NCBI GenBank assembly: GCA_037349105.1
Contig: JAYJMM010000036.1
Coordinates: forward strand, 868,001 to 932,000
From: Limnomonas spitsbergensis
Taxonomy: Eukaryota > Chlorophyta > Chlorophyceae > Chlamydomonadales
Length of the DNA stretch: 64,000 nt
Reading direction: 5' to 3'
The translations under genes were made by a program, and so were the position numbers. How positions within the stretch are numbered: position 1 is the first letter of the stretch; each line of letters begins with the position of its first letter. Under the pieces are notes generated by a model. The model had not been told where the DNA came from and made no database searches. It saw nothing but the letters and a program-made list of their open reading frames with translations. Shown here piece after piece: positions 21,101-33,221 of this stretch.

Positions 21101-24100
21101 TAGGGGGAAATGAACGCGAAGAGCTGCTACTGGCACATACATTTCACAACAGCTTCTGATGCATTCCTGCATCTGGTCTGATCTCTCCAAGGCCCAAACG
21201 CCCCCAGCATTACAGTTTCACGTGAAGGCGTCACAAATGCGTTATGCATGAAAATTCGCTATTCTTCTGCATTTACCGCCAAAGTCATTGTGGTTCACCC
21301 TACCTCTGTCTGCCCAGTCATTGTGGTTCACCCTACCTCTGTCTGTCCAGTCATTGTGGTTCACCCAACCTCTGTCTGCCGAGTCATTGTGGTTCACCCT
21401 ACCTCTGTCTGCCGAGTCATTGTGGTTCACCCTACCTCTGTCTACCGAGTCATTGTGGTTCACCCTACCTCTGTCTGCCCAGTCATTGTGGTTCACCCTA
21501 CCTCTGTCTGTCCAGTCATTGTGGTTCACCCATCCTCTGTCTGCTGAGTCATTGTGGTTCACCCTACCTCTGTCTGCCGAGTCATAGTGGTTCACCCTAC
21601 CTCTGTCTGCCCAGTCATTGTGGTTCACCCTACCTCTGTCTGCCCAGTCATTCTGGTTCACCCTACCTCTGTCTGCCGAGTCATTGTGGTTCACCCTACC
21701 TCTGTCTGTCCAGTCATTGTGGTTCACCCTACCTCTGTCTGTCCAGTCATTGTGGTTCACCCTACCTCTGTCTGCCGAGTCATTGTGGTTCACCCTACCT
21801 CTGTCTGCCGAGTCATTGTGGTTCACCCTACCTCTGTCTGTCCAGTCATTGTGGTTCACCCTACCTCTGTCTGCTGAGTCATTGTGCTTCACCCTACCTC
21901 TGTCTACCGAGTCATTGTGGTTCACCCTACCTCTGTCTGTCCAGTCATTGTGGTTAACCCTACCTCTTTCTGCGCAGCTGCTGTACGACACCTTCAGCGC
22001 CTTCGGAGTCATTGTCGCAACCCCCAAGATCATGCGAGATCCCGAGACCGGCAACAGCAGGGGCTTTGGCTTCGTCAGGTGATGAGGTTCCCTGGGACCT
22101 AGAGGGATGACGGGACAGCCCCTTTGGACTGTGATCACCTGCAAATATATTTTTGGGGGTTCAGTACGTTTTCTTGCTGCATGTGGCACTAGCAGAGATT
22201 GTGAGGCAGTTTTACGTGTCGGGTGCTCCACTGCTCCTAAGGATACCATGCCCCAGGCCCCCTACCCTGGACCCCTTGCCCTAGACCTTGGCCCTAAACC
22301 GTGGACCCCAAGCCCTAAACCTTAGGCCCTGCACCTCAGACTCTAGTTCCCAGGCCCTGAACCCCAAGGTTGGTAGTACGAGCCAGAGGCAAAGGTAGTT
22401 AGAAAAGCTAAAAGCAATGAATACTGTGTGAGGCCTGCCAACAGTGCCAAGGTGGCTGATTGTGCCTTTGCGTGGAAATCAACGGGTTCTTGCGTGCAAA
22501 ACGAAGGGAGGGAGGGATAGCTTCCTCCTTGCATTGAGGAAATGAGGGAATGAAGGAGGCGGCTGGCAGTGAAGCAGGGCGATTAAGCCATGTACGTTCG
22601 GCTGACATGCCTCATGCCATGCCTCATGCGGTCATGCCATGCCTCATGCCATGCCTCATGCCATGCCTTGGCTGCCATGCCTTAGGTTTTGCGTAAGCTT
22701 GCCCTCTGCTGACATCCTCCCATGCACTCAGCCTTTGCCCCCCCCCTGTCTTGGCAGCTACGACTGCTTTGAGGCTGCGGACGCGTCCATCGAAGCCATG
22801 AACGGCCAGTTCCTGTGCAATCGTGCGATCTCCGTTTCATATGCATTCAAAAAGGACACGAAAGGTGAGACGCGCGAGCCGGGGTGATGTGCGGGAGGCT
22901 GGGGGTGCGTGGGCTTGGCTGGGAAAGAGAGGAAGAGTTTGACATTATGAGGACAGTGGAAGCCTGATACATTCTGCCATGTGTAATTCTTTCCTGTTGT
23001 GGCCGTTCAGTGTTCACCTCTGGCACAACTTATGCATTCACCCCATTTCAATTGATTGTGTTTGCCTGAACCTCATGTCGAGTACTGTAAATTGAGACCC
23101 AGAAACGTGAACCGAAACCATGAGCCTGGAATGCTCACCCTGTTTAGGTGAGAGGCATGGCACCCCTGCGGAGCGGCTGCTGGCGGCGCAGCAGCGGGCC
23201 AAGATGGCGCAACAGAGCCGGCCCCACACGCTGTTTGCAACAGGCCCGCAGCAGGTAAGAGGCCTGCTTGGTTCTACCCACCCGCGAGGCATGTAAAACT
23301 CCTCTGGTAGTATTTGACCATGACAAATAATCAGGTAAAAGATTTACTGGTGCTTGTTCAGGCCTGCAAATACAATGTCTGCGTTCATGCAGAAAGCTGT
23401 GCATCACTCTGATGGAGTGATTTATAACATGCGCCAATGTGTGCTTAAACTGGTTCCCAGCTGGCAGGAGGAGTGCCTGCAAAGTGTTGATAAGGTTGGG
23501 AGTTTTGTCTTGAGAGCCGAAATACAAGTTTTGCCTTTGGGTCTGTGTTGGGACGCTGGATTATGTGAACACTTTTGCGCTATATCAAAAATAAAGCAAA
23601 CCAAAGGATCCTCTTTCCCAAACTCGTTTGACCCCATCACACATCTCTTGAATCCTGATATACATTACCACAGTGGGAGATCTTGCTGTCCTCCGTTTTT
23701 TGTAACACTTTATAACCGTTTTTACTGCAGCCCACAGGCAGCAGAGACTAATTTAATAATCATTTCGTCGATATAAAAAAGCCAGCGGCTCAGCCAAGGC
23801 GCATGCCCTTAGCTGTTGTCCAGGAGCAGGTCCCCGCTTTTTGTTTTGCCCTTCGCACCTTAAGTGTGAGAAGCAGAAAAGGCACATGGGACATCTCTTT
23901 GCTTTTTCTCCTTCCCTGTCCCTGTATATGCGCGACTGACCGCAGGTATACATAACGCACACACACTGTGCTTAACTTCAAAAATACCCAATGCTATCCC
24001 TCAATCTGTTTTCAATGAAATATGACGTTTTGCCTGTGCCCACATGCGGCATGCAAACACGATGAGTCCATGATGAATATGAAAACAGTAAGTGCCCGGA

Positions 24101-25116
24101 GTCATGTGGGTTATGGATGCCATCCATTCGACCGCACACCGGACCTCTCTTCCCTCCTCCTCGCTCCTGATTATGCACTCTTTCTGACTCACATTATGCC
24201 TGAGCATAGAATCACCTCAAACCCATGCTGATTGCTGAGCCTTAATGTCCCATTCTGCAACTCAGTTGGAAGAAAAACATCCTTCCTCCCCTTTGGCCTC
24301 CGTTAATGTAAGGTCCCCCCTCCCCCTCTCTGCCCTCTCCTCAACCTAACCTTGGCCTCTATCAATTTACCCTCCCTCCCCTCCTCTCCGCCCACCCCTG
24401 GCCCTCAGGCACCCGAGTCGCTCCCTCTTCCCCAAGGACCCCAGGCCGTCATGGCCACCTCAGGGTTTGCCGCTGGGCCTGCGCCCCCACCAGCACAGCC
24501 GGTCAACCAGCCGTACGGCATGCCCCCGCCCCCTGCCTTCTCACCCTATGGCATGCCCCCCCCGCCGGGCGGCCCAGGGCAGTACCAACCACCGCCGCAG
24601 GGCTATGGCGGTTTCCCACCGGGCATGCCGCCGCCGCCAGGGGCGTACCCCCCGGGCATGCCCCCTCCCCCAGGGGGGTACCATATGGGCATGCCCCCTC
24701 ATGGGCATTTCCCGCCTCCGGGTATGATGGGCCCAAGACCGGGCCAATATCCCCCGGGCATGCCCCCGCCACCTGGCGGTTATCCACCGGGCATGCCCCC
24801 GCCTCCTGGCGGGTACCAGCCAGGCATGCCCCCGCCACCTGGCGGGTACCCGCCAGGCATGCCCCCACCGCCCGGGGGTTACCCTCCAGGCATGCCCCCG
24901 CCTCCTGGCGGTTATCCACCTGGCATGCCACCACCGCCTGGCGGTTACCAACAGGGCAGGCCTCCGCCACCTGGCGCGTATCCACCGGGCATGCCACCAC
25001 CACCTGGCGCTTACCCACCGGGCATGCCCCTGCCACCTGGCTCGTACCCGCCTGGCATGCCCCGGCCGCCATACCCTGGCTCCTACCCGCCTCCCTCTTA
25101 TGGGGGGCAGCAATAG
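18187..25116 (+). CDS. SF3B4: Splicing factor 3b subunit 4 (SF3B4/SAP49)
   Basis: U2 snRNP protein that binds the branch-site region and SF3B2 in the spliceosome. Exons: 18187-18309, 18491-18539, 19567-19655, 20135-20269, 21978-22078, 22758-22864, 23148-23254, 24409-25116; total 1419 bp, 472 aa plus stop, all phases agree. Two RRMs: RRM1 with CYVGNLDPL and RNP1 [10 protein letters not shown]2 with [13 protein letters not shown] and RNP1 RGFGFVSY formed across a junction. They are followed by the diagnostic AERLLAAQ segment, then a Pro/Gly/Met-rich tail of [15 protein letters not shown] 11-residue repeats, as in the animal and plant orthologues. Start chosen at the first ATG (MSVTGTAGG), giving a 30-residue N-terminal lead. 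The introns after exon 4 carry donor copies and an acceptor array. Confidence 0.93.
18975..19110. mobile_element. MITE family B, partial copy
   Basis: In SF3B4 intron 2. Shares GAGCTTTACCCTCGCTCATA, ATTAGCGTTGTTCAGGGGTG and TTGTCAACGACAGTTT with 4327-4559. Right end not found. Confidence 0.45.
20270..20770 (+). repeat. Five extra copies of the SF3B4 exon 4 donor
   Basis: Exon 4 ends with codons for [15 protein letters not shown] then GTTTGTTAGGGTT. Five more copies of the last 40-45 exon bases plus donor follow at intervals of about 100 bp, ending near 20369, 20469, 20565, 20670 and 20764. The first is almost perfect; later ones decay. AACCCTGAACCCT motifs separate the copies. Confidence 0.85.
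20826..20889 (+). repeat. TACTGACTAAA 11-bp tandem repeat
   Basis: About six copies of TACTGACWAAR in SF3B4 intron 4. The unit resembles a branch-point consensus (CTRAY) but its position, 1.1 kb from the acceptor, makes a direct role unlikely. Confidence 0.7.
21284..21977 (+). repeat. About 21 tandem copies (33 bp) of the SF3B4 exon 5 acceptor
   Basis: The unit is GTCATTGTGGTTCACC followed by CTACCTCTGTCTGCCCA/GAG. The last unit runs into the true acceptor CTCTTTCTGCGCAG at 21977. Every unit therefore carries a C/T tract and an AG in the acceptor position. GTCATTGT also occurs in exon 5 itself (coding VIV), which may mark the duplication edge. The 33-bp length keeps frames open on both strands, so the long ORFs here are artefacts. 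Confidence 0.9.
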
Positions 25117-27896
25117 GAGCACTCGCGTTGTGATGCGGGTTGAGCCTCTCTTGCAGTCTTGGTATAATCTAGGGTGTGGAAATGGGGTCGCAGTGTGACA
25201 CCAAGGTATTATCGAACCTCAGGCTATCGAATCTCTTCAGATATCAAACTTTTACTTGTCAATCAGTGTAGGAGAAGGGACATATCTCACATTCACTCAC
25301 AAAATGGACCTGTGAACGGGCATCTCCAATGACCACATCATAGACTGATCTTAGTACTTATTTTACGTGGCCCTCGTTTGTTTGGTGACGATGCAGGCTC
25401 GTTAGGCCAGGCTTCTTTCGCCTCAGTGAAATGGTTTCTACCGGTATCTTGGAGCTTCATCGCTTGACATTGCGCAGTGATTCAGGCAGTGCAATCCACA
25501 GCTGCAAAAACGCGTTTTGCCCTGGATCAGGACCATGGAGTCTGCCAGAGTGCCAGTAATAGGAGCAGGGGCTGTGTAAAGCATGCCCTTCACATTGTGT
25601 TGCCGATGAGGGCTGGAGAGTCTGTGTGATTGGTGCGGGAGAGTCCAAAGCTCCTTGAAGTGAATACTGGTGGGTTTCTCGGAGCTGAGGAGGAAGGGTC
25701 TAAGGGGGGAAAATGGAATGACAGTTACCCGGTTTGCATCGCATACCTGTACAGGTTTTTGAAATCATACTTGTTGTGAGCAGGGATTGTGAGTACCGGT
25801 ACAGACAGACAAAAATGTCTCCCCTTGATGCCTGCTGAGTCACAGATACTAGTATCATCATAGTACGTCTTAGTATCATAAATACGCTCTTCGAAAGTAT
25901 GATTTACGGATTCCTGAATTCGCCATTTTGGGGGGGAAATTGCTGACGGTTTACTCATCCCTACACGCCCCCTTTCAATCCCTGATTTAACGCCCTGCCC
26001 TCCTTGCCCATTAATACTAAGCTCCCCCATCGGCCGTCAGAAGCTACATATAAAGTGCTGGTACGCGGTATGCCCTGGGGAAGGTGTGAGGACTGGGGCC
26101 AGGGGCAACGGGAGCCAGGGGTAGACTTCACCCCTGGACATCATTGCCGTGGAGTGCTAGATGGCAGGTTGTGCATGCGCTCAAGTGATATCTTCATCCG
26201 TGCCCTTTGCGGTCTCACATAATCACCTTGCCACAGAAACGTTGGGGCGACAACTGGAGCCCTTCCGGTCGCATGCATCAGCGGGGGAGTCAGCTTTTGT
26301 TAGGCCTCATGTCACTGTGGCTGAGCCTTTTGAACCAGGTGTTAGAGTACATCACAGTATCGCACTTTCAAGTTTGTTGGATCTGCACTCCATATCCTGC
26401 GATGTCCCAATCAAGGACACAGTTTCATCTTGGTATCATGTAACACAGTCAGGCTGAAGAAGGATTTCGCCGTACTGGCACGGAACTACATGGACTAGGG
26501 CTGGGGCCCTTATGTCTAACTGGCGGCTTTCACTAAGGTGCTGCACAAGAGGGGGGAAATGTAAAATTTCTCCCCAAGGGCACCCAGGCTGGACTGGAAG
26601 GGGACCGGTAGTGTAGAATGAGATGCATCGTTCTAAAGGACCAGCATCTACCATTCGGCCAAAAGGCGTGGGAGAAGGCACCCAGGGCAGTTGGCGTCAC
26701 CTTCATCCGTCCTTTTCAAGTATTATGGGTCGAAAATGGGGCTTGCCAGCACCCCATCCAGTTGCATCACACTCGACTCAAGGAAAGTAATCAGTGGAAC
26801 TCATCAAAATCCCGAAATTTAAACGAAATTTGACGCGCACAGACGGTTAATAAGAATGCACAGCCTGAGGTGGGATAAGGCCAACCACAGCAAGCTGTTG
26901 GTTTAGCAGATCCTCCTCGGCAGTTTGTCGGGTCAGTTTGAAAATAGAGGCCGTGTCGTCATAGAAAACGCATAACCTGTCATAACCCTTACAGCAGCAC
27001 CGAAATATGAAAGCAGCACTATGTGATAGACGGAATACTTTGATTGCATAATGGAGCGGCGTATCCCTAGAGAAGTCAGCGCCAAGTGCATGGCTGATGG
27101 AAGCTATTACAGCACGGCAAAAGCGCCTGCCAGCAACCAAGACATCCCAACACCGCTTAAGCCTTGCCCTCATCCTGCAGGAGAGGCAGGGGTTCAAGAG
27201 GCCAGGTTAGGGCAGCAAAGGGACAAAAAGCGAGGAGCACTGACAACTCCAACAATCAACAGCAGGTCCAGCGGCAAAAAGGTCGTTGTCAGTTAGTCCC
27301 ATGATCTCACATAAGCTACTGAAGGCCCCATAAGTAACTGCCAACACTAGCGGCTAAAACAGCATGGCTGAATGCAGCAGAGCTTTAGGTCGGGTAGTGC
27401 AGTGGTCAGTCCCACAGCGCTGAAGGAACAACAGGGTAAGCACATGCTCATCCCAGCCGAGTAGCAACAGCTACCTCGCCATCCTAATGCGATGTCCTGC
27501 CACTCCCACGTTAAGATGACAAAACAGAGGCTTGAATCTTCCTATGCTCTATTGGAGCCAAATATGGGGTGTTTGGAGTATATAACCGGTGTTCGAGATC
27601 CTTTATTCAGTAAGTGTTACAAATAAGGAAACAAGGGATTAGGGCAAACAGTCCACTCTTTGAGTCCCACATCATTCTTTACCATGGCCTGCCGTGCTGA
27701 GGCAGTGCTAACAGCATGGTCTACACATGCAACTTGAGTCAATATGTGCAGGGCTAGCACGAGAATGACCAGATGCCACGAAAGAATCACAGGCTCTTTA
27801 CTGAACAGCTGTATTATAACATGACATCATGAATGCCTACATATTCAAATCTTGGGTAATGAAACCTGCAAATGCTTCCATAGGTGGCAGGCGTAC
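25117..27896. other. Convergent intergenic region, SF3B4 / 14-3-3
   Basis: Holds the SF3B4 3' flank and the 14-3-3 3' end. No further gene is recognised. The last, acidic-tail exon of 14-3-3 should lie here; I found no minus-strand candidate with a good acceptor and acidic residues. Confidence 0.5.
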
Positions 27897-29573
27897 CTGC
27901 ATCTCCGATGTCCACAGGGTCAAGTTGTCCCGTAGGAGCTGCATGATCAAAGCGCTGTCTTTGTAGGAGTCCTCTCCGAGGGTGTCCAAGTCTGAGATGG
28001 CCTCATCGAAAGCCTGCTTTGCCAGAGAGCACGCCATCTCGGGCTGGTTCATCACCTCATAGTAGAAGACTGAGAAGTTCAGCGCAAGACCTGCAAGTAA
28101 CGTGAGATACACTTGAATACTTCTCTAGCGAGATATATGTGAGTCACACCGGTGTTAAAACTCGACTCTGACTCGGGCGCTGGGTTGAGGTTCTATGCCA
28201 TGCAGCCATGCCAGAAACCCAGGTCTTTTCCAGTGTACCCAAAACAAAGGTATCAACCCAGCTTTGCACATACCCAGAAATGCATTGAATGACCAGCCAG
28301 CGCCGTCTGGTATGTGGTGAAACAGCATCTCCAGCATGGCGCGGAACAGTGCATGAGGGCGCAACTGCGCCCATCCTGCCCTATAATCCCAGACGCCCTA
28401 GCAAATGTGCCACATGTTGTAAGGGGTCCAGCATCCAAGCTATAATGACATTCCTTGGCTTTTCTTTGTACCTACCAAGGCGAATGGGGTTGGTGGTCGA
28501 CAGCTCGTTCGCCTTCTCCTGGGCAGCCTTGTAGGCGTCCAGGGTGTTATCAGCAGCCTCCTTACGATCTGCGTCGAGCTTGAACTCGGCCAGGTAGCGG
28601 TGGTAGTCGGCCTTCATCTTGAGGTAGAATACTGAGGCCTCGCAGGTGGTTGCCGAGGGCACCAAGAAGCTGTCCAAAAGACCTAGGATTTCCCCGCAAA
28701 TCTGCAAACGCATGGGCACGGTTAAGTGCGATCGTGCTCACTATACAAGGCCTCTTCGATGAGAGTTCCTAGTCAGCTTTGACGTGTCACCAATGACCGA
28801 GGGCCGCCTGGGCCATGCAAGTGCACGGAGATGAAGCTATCTGTCTGCAAATGCTTATCTCAATAATTCACTCCCTCACGGAGCATTCCAAACCAAACTG
28901 GGAAACTGTGACACCCAGCAGAAAAGTCTTCGACATCGCCTCTTGAGTTCACGCACCTCGTCCAGCTCCTTCTCCACAACGCTCCTGTACTTTTGAATAA
29001 GCTTGACACGCTTTTCGTTACCCTTCATCATCTCGCTCTGCTCCACAGACTGCAAGATCCTCCAAGAGGCGCGGCGGGCACCGACAAGGTTCTTGTAAGC
29101 AACGGACAGAAGATTGCGCTCCTCCACAGACAGTTCTTGCTCAACGGCCAGAGCAGCGATCTGCTTCATCTCGCTGACCATGTCCTGATACCTGTTCAAC
29201 AAGAACACCGAAAAGAGAGTCAGACATATCCAATGCGATTCAATTGACGTGCATAAATATTCCTTATGCATTTCAATGTGCAGACTTGCATACACGACAT
29301 CCCACTCCCAAGCTGAAATATGCGCGCCAGCACATAAAGGAACTAAAAAGCAGGCTGGTTGGAGCAGCTGGAAGTTAATCAGAAGATTCAAATGTAACAT
29401 TATTTGGAGCTGAAGTTGAGGGAGCGCATGCTCCTGGGTCAAAGATGGTGTGTCGAACCACTTTGCCTTCAGGAATTATAGACATATTGGACGTTGATAT
29501 CGCTAACCGTAAGCATCTACCTCTCAGCCTGCTCAGATAGCTTCGCCGCGTAAAGATGTCCTTCCCTTGCCAT
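27897..29573 (-). CDS. 14-3-3 protein, C-terminal tail not located
   Basis: Phosphoserine/threonine-binding adaptor, dimeric, cytosolic or nuclear. Exons in coding order: 29573-29521, 29191-28957, 28701-28476, 28090-27897; phases 2, 0, 1 and 0 agree. Starts [20 protein letters not shown]. Conserved groove residues are visible: Lys in LLSVAYKN, Arg in GARRASWR, Arg-Tyr in DYHRYLAE, Asn in [12 protein letters not shown] and Asn in LLRDNLTLW. Helices 1-9 are all present, 236 residues to TSEMQ. The donor GTACGC after TSEMQ implies one more exon carrying the variable acidic tail. Reading through instead gives 21 further residues ([12 protein letters not shown] ...) and a stop, unlike known tails. 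Confidence 0.92.
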
Positions 29574-31304
29574 CTTAAAAGACTTCTGCTAAGAAATGCG
29601 AGATAACTGATAATGCAGCTTCAATAAGCTATCGAAATAAGCAGGAGTGAAATGCCAGCTTGGAATAGGGCCTGGTAAGGGCTTACTTGCTCTCCTGTGC
29701 GGCAGTGTGGCCGTGTGTGGGAAGCGTTGGTACCAAGGCCACAATCGTACGAAGTGGATGTGCCCGATGGCCGTGCCATTAACAATGGACTCTGCAGCCG
29801 ACAAGCATTAGGGATGATGGTCAGTTGACAGTTTCAATGCGAATACACCTCTGTAGGACTTCTCTTGGTTTCCTCATATTGGCGTTCCTATGGTTTGCCG
29901 GTTGGAGGGACTGGGACCGGATGCAGGGACTGGGACGGGAAATATCATGCAGTGACATTCCGGAAGATTTTGAATGAATATCCAATGACAGGATGAGCAT
30001 GTGATATTGTGATGGCTGGTGCAAGATAATCTTCTGGTGGGTCTTCCAGGTCTCAGGCCTACAATGTGAATCATGTGAGGCAAACAAATCAAAAAAGATG
30101 AAAACTGTATGTGCTGCACTACCAGTATGCACTACCATGCACTACCAGTATACCAGTATGATGCACAATGCCATACATTATTTCAATACATGCACAAGTG
30201 CACATGCATGACGGCATGTTGTTTGGTGTATGAGAGTAATGAGACATCAATTAATCTGTACGTACTGCCAGTAGGTGAGGAATTATCAGAACTGGCAGTG
30301 GAAATGGTTGAGTCGGCATAGCCGCACTCACTGAACTTTCTCTGCCTTATTTTGACCAGCTGTCAGAATGGCGGCTAAAGAGCATTTATGGCCATGTCAG
30401 TCCTGGCACTAGCCATCCTGCCACCTGGAACCTCTCTGAAATCGCTCAAAACCAGTCCGTGGGTGATATGTGGCTGTGGACCCTGAAAGGCTCGGTAGTA
30501 AGGTAGAACATGCTCTGCTTCTGCAAGCTGCCCTTACCCTCCACATTTTACGGTATCGGCTTAATTTTGCCAGTTATGAAGGCTTTGCCCATTATTTATT
30601 ACCGCCCCCAGCACCAGCTAAGGGCTGGGGGCAGTTGGGCTATCCCGCAGTCAATTTTGGAATCCCCTAGAACCAGGTTTGGCTGGAATATCCCTCCATC
30701 GACAACCCCGTACCTATGCAAGGTATGACAAATCGGTGATTCGATTTGTCTACGGGCACGTCAGCCCTGTCAGTCTCCCTTGAGCCTAGCCCTAGGCATG
30801 TCAGTCGTGTGCAACGGATTATCCCTGCCTAGGATCGAATTCAATAGGCTAGTGTTTGCCCTGACCGGTGTCACGGGAGCCCTGTCTCCCTATAATCTTT
30901 GTCCTTCCTCCAGAATGTGTAAACAAAACTTCTACGGCTTGCGGAAGTCCTGAATCCTACTAAAAATGGAGTTGGAGGAGAAGTAAGCCCTAGGTTTGGG
31001 GATTTTGTTAACCGAGGAACACAATCTTGGACCTTTGGCTAAAGCGTTCGGTTTGGCTCTGTGAAGTTTGTTGTGAAGTTTTTACAGTCCAGCGGAGCAT
31101 CACATTTGATGCATGGGACAGGTGCCCGTATGAAATGAACAGCGAGCGAAAAGCCAGGGACCCCCCTGGACTAGTAACCAACACACGACCACAAACCAGT
31201 GGCGTGGCAATGAACCCGATAGTGAGGTTTGAGGAAGATAAGTCCCAATCATAAGACATGACGTGGGTGCAAAGGAGGTAAGTAGAGCAACGCCTACCGA
31301 ACTA

Positions 31305-31520
31305 GGAAAAGGTTTCAGATTTCTTTCTTTCTTTCCAGCATACGGTGCAGTGAAAGGAACCCAAGCTCTTCCAAAAATTGTAAGCACACAAATCAGTGTC
31401 TGGCTTGCGCCACTCTCCATTCATAAACCGATTCATGGCCCAATCCTCATCCGCTGGGACATTTAAGAAATTAAGATTATACTCAAAGCGGAGGTCTGTA
31501 TAAAAAGGACAAATAAGCAT
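31305..31520 (-). CDS. Unrecognised small ORF with CxxC motif
   Basis: 71 codons. Contains NLNFLNVPADEDWAMNRFMN and ends FHCTVCWKERKKSETFS. Aromatic and charged composition looks coding, and HCTVCW could be half of a zinc site. No start context, no splice partner and no known family; could be a relic of a mobile element. Confidence 0.25.
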
Positions 31521-32132
31521 GTAAAGCTCGTCCTCCCTACCTGATGAAACATTTGTTGGTTCGATGATTGGTATTCAGTTATGCCGGCATTCTAAAGTTC
31601 TCTTGTGAGGATTTGAGGGTCAGTACTTGGTTCCATATGGCTTTTATACAGGACTCGGTGACAGCATGGGACAAGACAAGCTCTGAGCACAAAGCATGGA
31701 AAGCAAGAGTCAACATGAAATTTCCAAGCATTCCACGTAAAATCGGAAGGAAAATGAAGAATATCACATACACGGCCTTGATACGGATTGCACAATGAAT
31801 GCCTTAGCCATGCATTCCTGGACTGCGCCCTGCATTGAGCGTTGTCTGAAAAACGGACAAAACATCATATAGGGCGTATCCTCCCTACATTAGAAATTAT
31901 GGTACTCAACCGATGACTGGCCAAAACCAAAACAATGTGTCACGGTATATTACGGTATACGTGCCAAAACCGTTTAGGCCGCAGTTTGCGACCTCGGAGG
32001 CTTCGCAGCTTCCCTGCGGATCCTCCTTATTTGAATAGGAACCTAGAAACCCGCTTACGCCAGGGGTTTAGCTGTCCCGTACTTTGAATTGGGCCTGCCG
32101 GGTCCCTGTATCCCGGCAATTGCCTAAACTAG

Positions 32133-32591
32133 TTACTTCGTCCCTTTCAAAAGGATAGACCTCTTATGTAACAAGCTCCGGCCGGCATCCAATGCATGAG
32201 GCCTGAGGTGTTCATAACGTCAGTACCTATATCAAGTCAAGACAAGCTCAACCTCCGCTGAGACAGCAGCAGAACAAGACCTCAGTTGAGGAACGAGATC
32301 CCTGCAGAACAGTAATTCGCAGTCTACGATCCCGGACCCCTCACCGCGTGTGACGCGGTAAGTGCACCTGATATTGCCCAGCTGGATCGACCATACTGCC
32401 AGAAAGCCGGTGCCTCCCAAAGATATTGCCTGACATTCAAATACAAGTTTAGAAGCTTAACTCGTTGAGCACCCGCAGCCAGTGAGTAGTCACGAAGTCT
32501 GCCCGTAGGCGCCCATCACTGTCGTGAGGGTGAAGTCCGCCACGGACCTGAAGCGCACATCTCGTGTCCTTTTGAAAGGGACGAAGTGAAT
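32133..32591. mobile_element. Candidate TIR element (TTACTTCGTCCC ends)
   Basis: About 459 bp bounded by inverted copies of ACTTCGTCCCTTTCAAAAGG (32136-32155; reverse at 32569-32588). CTAG flanks both sides (32129-32132, 32592-32595), possibly a 4-bp target duplication, although CTAG is itself a palindrome. No coding capacity seen. Confidence 0.45.
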
Positions 32592-33221
32592 CTAGCCTGA
32601 TCAGCCTGATTCGCCAGTTCCTGCTGAAGGTGTTTGTGCTTCAAAAATTTGAATTCTGCTTGTCAGCAATTGACCTTGGAAAGGTGCTTGAACTGCAATT
32701 TGGCTGAGGTAATCTCCAGAGAGAGATTGCCAAGTAAAACCCTGTGAGTCACTGCGTGTGACAGCTCAGTGGTGGCCCAGAGAGGCTTGAAGATTTGGCT
32801 GTGGACTTACACCCAGCAAATACTGCCTGTGTGATTGAAGATTGTGATCAGGTGGATCCAATCTGTCATCATGAACAGAAGTGAACTTGTGGATTGAAGA
32901 TCCAAGTTTGAAATTTTTTGGTGGACCAGAGCATCCCCGCAGGACCACGAAGCTGAGCGGACACCATGCAAGAGGCTACATCCACGCAGGGCGTGTGACA
33001 TCTAGAGCTGCCCAGCCAGAAAGGCGACGGAGGATTCCGCCAGATTCTGATTGATTAGCAAGAAAAAGCAGGAAGGCGGAGCCCTGTCCTGTTTTTTGCT
33101 GTACCTGTCGGCTTGACCTGACCTCAATAGGCTGCAGTAGGTGCAAGAGGCAGAAGCCTGAGCGTTAGCAGATCCTGTTCTGGTGTTGCCAGCACATTGC
33201 AGGATAGTGTGGATCGTATAA

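Larger units (their letters stand above)
29574..33221. other. Region between 14-3-3 and the Gag-like ORFs
   Basis: 14-3-3 promoter side, then unassigned DNA. A minus ORF at 31305-31520 (DLRFEYNLNFLNVPADEDWA; FHCTVCWKERKKS) has a protein-like composition and a CxxC pair but no recognised family. A candidate MITE lies at 32133-32591. Nothing else convincing. Confidence 0.5.

Noticed and set aside
21242..22249. 335-codon minus ORF of [11 protein letters not shown] repeats and its plus-strand mirrors
   Set aside because: Produced by the 33-bp acceptor array in SF3B4 intron 4 and running antisense over exon 5; no unique domain.
24503..25122. Minus-strand ORFs of about 190 codons
   Set aside because: Mirror of the proline-rich [10 protein letters not shown] tail of SF3B4 exon 8.
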